64,000 nt of DNA from Todiramphus chloris collaris (Eukaryota > Chordata > Aves > Coraciiformes > Alcedinidae). The DNA lies in assembly GCA_025345505.1 (NCBI GenBank), contig JANVCC010000077.1, positions 517,800 through 581,799 of the forward strand, in the 5' to 3' direction. Each line of letters opens with the position of its first letter. Within the stretch, counting starts at the first letter, position 1. The notes under the pieces were generated by a model. The model made no database searches, was not told the DNA's origin, and saw only the letters and a list, made by a program, of their open reading frames with translations. The translations under genes and the position numbers were made by a program. Below, piece after piece: positions 55,158-64,000 of this stretch.

Positions 55158-58100
55158 CTGCAAAGATATTTAATATTTGTAAGATCTTCCTGACTGAATA
55201 AAGTTCCTTATGCATTAAATATTTTACTCAATTCAAAACTTTGTTAGCTACCCAACACAGAGTTGAATCTATTGAAATCACAACTTGATTTTTGACTGCT
55301 CCAGAACACCATAATTTGTCCTGTTTTGTTGTTGTAAATGCAGCAGAAGCCTGTAAGATTTGATAACATTATGGGAAATGAAACCACTGTGAAGGTGATG
55401 AGTTAAGCCTTTTACAACATTTGACTACAAATCTCATATCTAGCATTGTTCTTTGGCTATTACTTTTAGTTCTGAGAAATACCTGCTGAAGGTAAAACAC
55501 AGAAAGTTCTCCTTAATTTACACAGCATTCACAAAAACTGAACAATAAACAACCAAGTATTAGCAAAAAAAAAAGGTCCTTTTGTGAAAAGGCTCAGTAA
55601 CAGCTATTTAAGTGAAATAAACTGTTAGCTGCTTACAACATCCGCAATGAAAAGTACTCTCTATCTCTGATACCAAATTAGCTCAAGAATATTTTAAAAC
55701 AAGTGTTTTAACTAGGATAATTAAAATTGTGCAAGATGCCAAGATAAATTACTCATTTTCAATACAGCTCAAGGAAGCAGAAGACAATGGTTGCAAAAAT
55801 ATGAAGTCTAAATGCTTGGATTCTGCCCAGCCCCCTCCTGACACACACCACTTTTCCCATTTCTTGCTCCTGCTTAGGAGAACAATTTCTTTCCTGGCCC
55901 ACTCCCTCCACTTTCATTTTAAGCTATATTAGAGTTACCTGTATTTACCTACTGCAGGAATGCATACACAACCACTCTTTGGGTTTAGGGAGTGTTTTGT
56001 TTTGTTAACCTTTACAAAGTATCAAGTTACCATAATATGTAGGCTACAATTGGATTTTTAGCTTCTAGCTCAGAAATTGATTTCATGAGACTAGAATGGA
56101 AGGAAAGAACTGGCAATTCATTTATAATTCACAAAAAAAAGAAAAGTAGCAGCCATTCTTAAGTTTGTACCATCTAAACAACAAGAGGTTTAATAAAGTA
56201 CGGTTACATAGCCAGCCCATAGCAAATTAATGAACATAACAGTCACGTGCACTACATGCAAAGGGCAATAACATGAAAGGCTGTGGACTCTGGGCTGCAC
56301 AACATGGCCTCTCCCCTTCAGATTCGTAATCCAACGGCTCCCAAAAGTTCTCTATCAAAAGTAACGAGAGACACTATCTCAGACAGGCTCTAGAGACAAA
56401 GCAGCATTCTACACTAAACCAAAAGAGGAGGAGCATGAGATGACAGAAGGGACAGGTGAGTAAAACACCGCATTTGCTGTGAAGGCAGAAGTCAAAACCT
56501 CACAGAGAGACTGGCGCTTTTGTCCGTACCAAAGAGATTCCAGGCTTGCCAGCTGCCATAGGAAAGATGAGAGCTTTTCAGACAGTCTTCAAGAACATGA
56601 ATGTGAACCAATGGGTTAATTGTAATAAAGGCATTCACCTCTGTGCCAGGCAGTCCTGTACCAGTTACCAGCAGTAGTGCCCCCGTGGTTCACTGGCATT
56701 TTATGAACACAATGGAAACACAGTTGTACTTTCCCAATACTTAAAATATGTGAAGTATCTGTACAGGATTTCACAATAAAAATATCTCTGGTGAATACTC
56801 CCAGTATTTCTCCAAGAATTGCTCTTCAGGTGAAACTTCATAGAACATACCTGCATTCTCTTTTGGAAACTGTGTTTCTACATCTGACAAAGTTTAATGC
56901 AGGAGCTGTCCGAGTTACTGACAGCCACTCCAAGTCAAGCTCCATCATCTTTTAGGCGTTAGGAGGACAACTGTCACTTCAGCTTATCAGTTTGTGTAAA
57001 AAGCAGACATTTGTGCAAGTTAACTAATAACAGAAGTAATCTGTGCATACAGAAGTGTTAGAACAATCACTGGGATATCTAAGCGCTTACAGACAAACTG
57101 CTTTAAGTTTGACTTCCAAAGGAATCTCGGCAAACTGATGAGCAGAGATTTGGCTGTGCAATATCCGTTAGATAATTAGCACACTCTGTCTCAAGTCCCA
57201 CAAGCCACTGCGAAAAAAAACTTTCTTTTAATTCAAAGGACAAACGGAGAATTCAGAATGGAAGCAAACAATACCCCTACAAACCTGGTCTGATACTCTG
57301 CCCTTTGACAGACTACAACTCTGCAAGAAGCCTAAAATAAAAATAACCCTTGCACAACACAATGCATTTCCAATCTTCCTGGTACTTTGTACAACTAAGA
57401 TAATACACGGTAAGTAGAAGCCTAGCAACTCAGTGGAAACGGAGTTCAGCGGCAGCGTGCCTCACCATAAACAAGTGTACTTTACATTACTCATATGAAG
57501 GTAATGTATAAAGAGTACAATTTAATCTACCGAGGCTAACTAAAGCTGTACATTTTCTACATAAAGAAAGAATGAAGAAAAAAAGATCAGACAGAAAAAA
57601 AAATTTTAAGTGGCTTACAATGGTGAATAGCTGCATAAAGGATCATTTGATCTGCATTCAGAAGAGGAGGATAGCAAGGCAACAGCAGCACTTAGATCTT
57701 ACCCCTCCAACTACGGAGCGCGCATCTTTTTACATGTATGATTTTTATCAATGTCCATGCTAAGACATCAAAATGTAAAGAAATGCAGTTACATAAAAGA
57801 GTCAGATTTAACCTTGTGCATAGGAAAAAAAATCTTCATCTATTTTCTGGCATCTACAGTAAAACACTGACTACATGAGACAAAACATATTGGAAAGATT
57901 TCTTTTTGTTTTGGGTTTTTTTCTAGTATTATTATTTTCTTATCAATTGTGTCACAATTATTCCAGCAATCTTTGCAGTTGGATCATTCCTAGAAGGAAA
58001 CTTCAAGTTTCCACACTAAATATTTGAACATGATTGTTATTCAGAGTCAACTTCAAAAAGTGGAGGTTTTTGTTTGCTTGGGGGTGTGTGCTTGTGCATT

Positions 58101-59413
58101 TTGTCTGCAGGTTTTTGGGTTGGTTTTTTTTTTACATTTTCCACCATTTCTTCCCAATAATCATCATCTGGATCCACTATCTTCAGTCTTATCCTCACAC
58201 TCTACAGTCCCTAATTATATCAAAGGTTTCAGCACCAACAATGCAGGTAATAGGAAGAAGAAAAACCTATTGATATTTAGACAGAATTGTCAGTGGTTAC
58301 AAACGCCCTAGGAAAAAAAACCACCAGTTACTTTTACATATTATTTTTAGCACAGCATTCACTCTGTTCTCTTAGTGCTTCTCTTCAGGTGGGAATCATG
58401 CTCCAGAGCATCCCTGGAATTCCACCAGTGAATGTGCAGTACCCCTATACTGAACAACACAGCTTCAGGAAAAGATAATTGGAGTGGTTTGCACAAGCTC
58501 CCAGAGGGCTAAAGCTCTTTTTTGTACATTAAGATACACAGCATAAGTCGAAGAGCCTTAGAAATAAGGGATGATTTTTTTGAAGTGCAAGGTCAATGCA
58601 CGACCTCGAGAGACCACCCAATCCTGGGCAGCCCAGCTGTGTCAGCACTACTGCTGGATTCTCACCGAGACCCTCCTTGGAGGAAACGTTGATACAGCAA
58701 TTCTAAATGCTAAACTGCTGGCATAAAGAGAGAGGTAAGATGCAGGCTGGTTTTGTATAGATACAGCAATAGCAGCTTCATGTGTAAGCCACAGGCCACA
58801 AGCAGATGGCATGGGACACACGTACAGGCTAGAACAGTATGACATCATTATTATCCATCTGCATGGATAAAACAGAGGCAGGCTTCCTACAGACTATCAG
58901 AGGCTGTCAGGCCAAGCCACAGGCCCCAAGGACACAGTCTGGCCTCCCACCTCGCCCCACTGCAAGATCAAGAACGTTTCGGCACCCCGAGGCGGTCTTC
59001 TCCAACACTTCAGTTGTCTTCAGACTGTACAGGCTTTAACTCTTGGCCAGTGCAAAGGAGAATAGTCTACTATGTTCTGCAGACGAGCTTTAAAGGGCAC
59101 TAGAGACTGTTTTTTCTCCTGCCTTCAAGAGTATGTCATTGTCATTACCTTCACTTCAAAGCTATTCAGTTTGTTACATCTCTCCTAAAACATGACACCC
59201 AGACGAGGCTCCACCAGTATTTAAGTTTTCCTCTCCAGGTATTAAGACAAATGCCCATCTTGATATAGCCCCAATACTACTGTTATAATGCTAGCACTTT
59301 TCAGACATCTGTAACTCATGACTCAACAAAACAAGTCTGTCTTTCCTGTTTCTCATATTTATCAAGATCAGTTTCAATTCTGAGCATGTCCTTTAAAGCA
59401 TCTGCTCCCATCT

Positions 59414-59910
59414 TCATAGAATGGCTCAGGCTGGAAAGGACCTTAGAGATCATCTAATCCATCTCCCCACCATGGGCAGGGACACCTTTCAATTAGACTA
59501 TGTTGCTCAAGGCCTCATCCAACCTGGCCTTGAACGCCTCCAGAGAGGGGGCATGCACAGTCCCTCCGGGCAATCTATTCCACAGTCTCACCACCCTCGT
59601 ACTGAAAAGCTTTTCCCTAAGATCCAATCTAAACCTATTTTCCCTCAGTTTAAACCCCTTTCCCCTTGTCCTATCACTGGACACTCTTGTGAAGAGTCTC
59701 TCTCCAGCTTTTCTGTAGGTTCCCTTCAGGCACTGGAAGGCAATTATAAGGTCCCCCATGGAGTCTTCTCCAGGCTGAACAATCCCAGCTCCCTCAGCCT
59801 GTCCTCGCAGCAGAGGTGCTCCAGCCCCTGGATCATCTTTGTGGTCCTCCTCTGGACTTGTTCCAACAGATCTATGTCCCTCTTATGGTGGGGACACCAG
59901 AACTGCCATC
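59414..59910 (-). mobile_element. CR1 LINE, 5'-truncated copy with remnant of the ORF2 C-terminus
   Basis: The plus strand starts TCATAGAATGGCTCAGGCTGG, the reverse complement of the CR1 3' end, and aligns by eye with CR1 text to about 59910. On the minus strand 59759-59493 still reads as an open frame ending in stop. It contains RGKGFKLRENRFRLD, TRVVRLWNRLPGG and SLEAFKARLDEALSNIV, the typical C-terminus of the CR1 reverse transcriptase polyprotein. The copy lacks the endonuclease and catalytic RT domains and cannot be active. Confidence 0.92.
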
Positions 59911-62900
59911 AATTTAGAACTAATAAAATTACCTGAATTCCAAGACATCTCTCACTTACTGAGCATACATACTTTTATAGTAAGAAACAGTATTATTTCC
60001 TTAAGATGACTGATATCGATTTACCAAATTCAAAACAAATTTAACTTGACTGATCCACAGCTATTGAATATTATTATCTACAGTAGGAAAAAAAAACCTA
60101 CATCAGTAGAAATCTAATATGCTTACACTGGCATTTATACACAAGCAAAACTGTAACCCTGCATTCCTGCTAAACACAGCTAGAGATTATCACAAACAGT
60201 CTCTTCAGGTTTTAGCTTCCTTATCAAATTATTTTTAAGCCACCCAATACAAAATTGACAGTCTAAATGCTTGAGGTTTTTAAAAGGGATGAAATCCATA
60301 AAAAATGTTTTAGACCATCTTCTAGTGCACTTAGGATCTCTGTACATTTTAAACATTCTAGAGCCATGAAAAATCATGAAGGTTTCACAACTTAAACTCA
60401 TTTTCAGATATTTCCTTTGCCATCTTCAATTATTCTATGAGTTAATGCTTTAAATGATAGTGGTAGCTTCTCTTCAGAATTATTCAGATACCTACCATGG
60501 TTTACTACTTATTATGTTCCTCCATAGTGAAAACACACCAGATTCAGATGCTGTTATGACTAATTTCAATCAAATAATGCGATGATATCTTCTAGATGTT
60601 TGTGTAAAGCAACTACTTAAAAGCTTTTAAAAATACCCAAATCATATCAGAGTAACTCTGAATTTTAAAATGACTGCTTCATGTGCTGTATGCTAATACA
60701 CTGCTTTACAACTGGAAGAATCATTAGAGGTCCTTACTCTGAAGCCCAGGTATTTTATGGTACTTTGAAGACTAGATTTGACTTTCTAACATCATATTCT
60801 GGCACGAGATGCCAGAATATGCTCCTAGAAGTCATTTTGTCTCTTGCTATTTTTGTAGCTTAAATATATCTGTAAAACAGTTAATGTGCTTAAGAGTATT
60901 ATCCTTCTTGTTCTGCTCTCACCAACTAATAAGATTAGTTGTGTGTCTGCCATGTACCTCCTCCCCCTTTTCTTAATGCATATGAATTGTTTTATGTAGC
61001 TTTAGACAATAGTATTTTCCTTTCCAAGTGAATATACTCAGCTGAATTCTATTTAAGAATTATTTTTCCAATTTCCCCTCTTATTATTTGTGCTTTCTTC
61101 TGGCCTTATCTGTGTCTTTAAAAAAAAAAATCTTAAACTAGGCTTGAGCTCCAACTATGAGCTCCACTCAACATGGAGCCACAGATTTCTTCTGTATGAT
61201 AGCTCTGTCAGTTTATTTAACAAGCCACAATAAAAAATTAAGAACCCTAATTAAACAGAGATAAATCAAGTACACTTAAAATTCAATCCATCTGAATTGA
61301 TTCATCTCCTCTACACCACAAGGTTTTTAGAAGGAAAAGCTTCCTAAAGAAAAAAAAAAGCCAACCACCTTGCAAACTACACTACCTCTTAAATCTTTCC
61401 TGTGAAGCCCATAAATAAAGCACCTAAGGAATTGAGAGTTGCCACATTTGCAGATTAGCCAAATGAGAATTTAAGGGGTTTGGTCACCTAGAACTCCATC
61501 TACTTCCTTCCACTACGAGTAGGCAGCTAGAGCTGCTAACTTTATCTTTCTTGTCTTTCATGCCCATCAATGTACCCGTGCATTTCTGCAGACAGGTGAA
61601 TAACCTAGTAACTAGATACTCCCTGATCGTATCATGCTGAATCAATTGTGTATTCTGTACTATATGATGAAAGGAAAAAAAAATCCAGTTGCTAAAATCT
61701 TTACATTATTTTACATAACCATTTGGATTTAGGCAAAAATACATCTGGTAAGATTTTAGCTCCCTTTGTATTTTATTCTTTCAAATGAAGACACCTAGGA
61801 CCATTTCTCTAACCAAAAACTGATTAGACTTCGACTGCCAAAAAAAAATCCATGCATTTACTCACTATTTGCAAGTAGAACTACTGCTACAAGTAAATGA
61901 ATCTTTTCAGAATAGTTCAGCAGATGGTTCTCCATCCTTTGAAGAATTCATGTAATTGAATCTGACTGCTTGTAAAAGCAAAGACCAGCATTTCTGAAAT
62001 GGCTGGGAGAGCAAGTGCAGGTTTTTTCTCTTACACAGCTCTGCTAATAAACTAATCTTGGCCTCCAATTCTCATCTTGCAGTCCAGAACTCAATCCTTC
62101 TTAAGCACAACTACTAGTCTCCTAAGTTACAGGTAATGCTTAAGGGCAAATGAAAACCATTAAAAAAAAAAAAACCCTGAAGATTTCTATTGGTTTTGAA
62201 CTTGTCAGACCAGGTACCTACAAGACACTGAAAGGTAAAAATCAAGTAAACTGATTAATTACTCCACTAATCCAAAAGGAGGTATTGGTAGAGATGTACT
62301 CACTGTAAAAAGAGGCTAGGCACAGCCATCCACTGTTGTAATAAACGGTTTGTGGCTGTCTTGCTTCCAGGTACAAAATCAATTGCACATTTTTTTAATT
62401 CCATATGCAAGCAAAAACCCAAATCATCACACCCTACCAAGTTCTCTTCCTAAAAAGGTAAGAGGACTCACATGAAGAATAAAAAAAATAAGCGGACTAG
62501 AGGATGTGACACAGAAAGCACAACAGCTACCACATTATGTACAGGAGCAGAAAAGTTTTAGTAGTTATAGAAGACTGAGCCTGCAGCTCCCTAAAAAGAA
62601 GAGTTAAAGATATCCATATGGATGCTGAATTAAAGTGATCTCAAATAAACTAGTATCATTTCAAATTTAGTTCAGTCTCTCAGCCAAAGACTGTCCATCA
62701 CTTGGCTAAATATCAAATGAAGTTACAATCTTTTGACTAACAATTCCATCTTTTATGTTTTAGTTCAAATTATGCTGTTGTTAAACCCATGCTATTCAAA
62801 GGCTCCCATAAAAGAATCAGTTAACTCTATATTGCAAGCTAATGACATCAGCAATGGCCAGCAGTGCAGCAATCTGGTGTACCCAGAGAAAGGAAGCACT

Positions 62901-62969
62901 CCCACCCTGCCGTCTCTCAGCTGATATACAAGAGCTCACTAGATTTAAAAGGAGCCATATTCTTCCCTC

Positions 62970-63235
62970 AAAACTAAAAAACACATACAAAAAAACCCAA
63001 CCAACAAAAAAACTCCTCCCCAAAAACTATGCAAACCCAAGATAATTGATAGAAAGCCTGAGGGGCAGGATAAAAAAAAAACCCAAAACCAAACCGCACA
63101 CACAAAACAAAAAAATCCTAAAAAGACACAAAAACCCCAGAAGGAACAAAAAAACCCAAGCCACCAAACAAACTACCACCACAACCATCAATACCCCCCT
63201 TCAAACCTTATAAAAATAAACAAACAAACAAACTC
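62970..63235 (+). repeat. A/C-rich low-complexity block with (CAAA)n
   Basis: Long runs of A with CCC or CC interruptions (AAACCCAAAACCAAACC-like), ending in a short AAACAAACAAAC repeat near 63215-63232. Similar blocks occur at about 46570-46650, 48950-49010 and 51424-51530. Confidence 0.75.
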
Positions 63236-64000
63236 CTCCATACTCCAGAGAAGCCCTGTGCCAGGCATGAGGGCAATCACCAGGATTATCAAAGAAGTCA
63301 CAAGTCTGATCTGAATGGTCTGGTTCACCCTCCTTCCCCATTACCCCAGGCCATGATCCCTGGCCACACAGCAAGCAAGCATCTGTACAAAGCTCTCTTT
63401 GCTGTGCCAGTTTATCAAACAGCTGCAAGAAGTGATTTAAACAGGTATTTTTTGCTACTGAAATGTAAAGTGAAAGAAATTGCTCAGGTTTTATAAATAA
63501 GTTATTTTACCCAAGCTTGTATTAGTTGACTGACACTACCACAGCCTTTCTTAACTCACATTTCTTTCCAGCCTGCTCAGCACTTAAAACCTCCTTTCCC
63601 TTCACCCAGCACCTCTGCCTAGTGATGCTGCACACCCCTGTGAGTTTTGTGTCATTCTGTACAGAAGCCCAAATATCTCCTTAGACCTCTGATGCCAAAC
63701 ACCATGGAACCCACCAGATGTGACCACATCCGAGTCTTTTCTTTGGCCTATTTAAAAGCCATCATACAGTACAATGGGAAACCACGGGAGGAACCTTAAC
63801 TCAAGTGAAAAGTACTACTAGCATAAGGAATGTATCACCAATTTTACAGTGAAACTCACAATCTTATCACTTCACGATGTGAAACCAGCAAGATGACCAT
63901 GCCTAATAAGCATGCTATACAGCGGACACTTGCGTTCTTAGTTTGTGTCTTCACCTAACAATCACTAATTTTCAGAAGCTTTATTTTTATTATTGTGAAA

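Larger units (their letters stand above)
55158..64000 (-). other. LCOR: LCOR upstream intron (runs off the window end)
   Basis: At least 8.8 kb with no coding exon recognised on either strand and no CpG island, so the first coding exon(s) and promoter lie beyond 64000. Contents are a CR1 copy at 59414-59910, T/G-rich sequence at about 58060-58140, A-rich tracts and an A/C-rich block at 62970-63235. Confidence 0.7.

Noticed and set aside
63201-63428. 75-codon minus-strand frame near the window end, tested as a possible upstream LCOR exon
   Set aside because: It has no similarity to the LCOR/LCORL N-terminal sequence that should precede EHLVSLDEP. No matching donor in phase 0 was found.

Overview
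This is a vertebrate nuclear genome window, almost certainly from a bird. The genes are split by GT-AG introns. The protein sequences match vertebrate SLIT1 and LCOR at near-orthologue level. Two truncated CR1 LINE copies with the usual CATAGAATGG end (read as the reverse complement) lie in the introns. The SLIT1 end is compact and GC-rich, as expected for avian chromosomes. I cannot name the species. No bacterial, viral or plasmid features were seen.

Layout. Positions 1-4353 (+) hold the last ten coding exons of SLIT1: the EGF-like repeats from the second onward, the laminin-G domain, three more EGF repeats and the C-terminal cystine knot. All nine introns are GT-AG and the joined exons stay in frame for 561 codons plus stop. 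A likely SLIT1 3'UTR follows, to about 7.08 kb. Roughly 7.1-15.2 kb is the tail-to-tail interval between SLIT1 and LCOR, with no convincing gene. From 15.5 kb to the end, the minus strand carries LCOR. In transcription order its exons are 55157-55025, 50485-50198 and 47314-47221, followed by one of two alternative last exons. The near one (44321-43352) encodes the pipsqueak-type helix-turn-helix of classical LCOR and is followed by an apparent 3'UTR of about 8.7 kb with a poly(A) signal at 34647-34652. The far one (20036-15518) is a single 1505-codon exon, the C10orf12-type exon, whose product with the shared LCOR exons is PALI1, the PRC2-associated LCOR isoform. The first LCOR coding exon(s), the promoter and any CpG island must lie beyond position 64000.

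How it works together. LCOR exon 47314-47221 ends in phase 2, and both alternative last exons begin with the single base that completes a glycine codon. One splice choice therefore decides between a nuclear-receptor/CtBP corepressor with its own DNA-binding domain (434 aa from the internal Met in exon 50198-50485) and a Polycomb accessory protein (1617 aa from the same Met). The shared N-terminus holds the LSKLL nuclear-receptor box and two CtBP motifs (PLDLTV and VLDLST), so both products keep corepressor contacts. SLIT1 is a secreted axon-guidance ligand for ROBO receptors, unrelated in function but in conserved synteny with LCOR.

The most interesting system here is this LCOR/PALI1 dual-terminal-exon switch. 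It is known from mammals and is intact here. Secondary observations are CpG-dense blocks inside otherwise CpG-poor non-coding sequence, a GC-only hairpin in the LCOR 3'UTR, a possible TATA/splice-donor unit upstream of the PALI1 exon, and minisatellites with repeated inverted CCAAT motifs in a SLIT1 intron.
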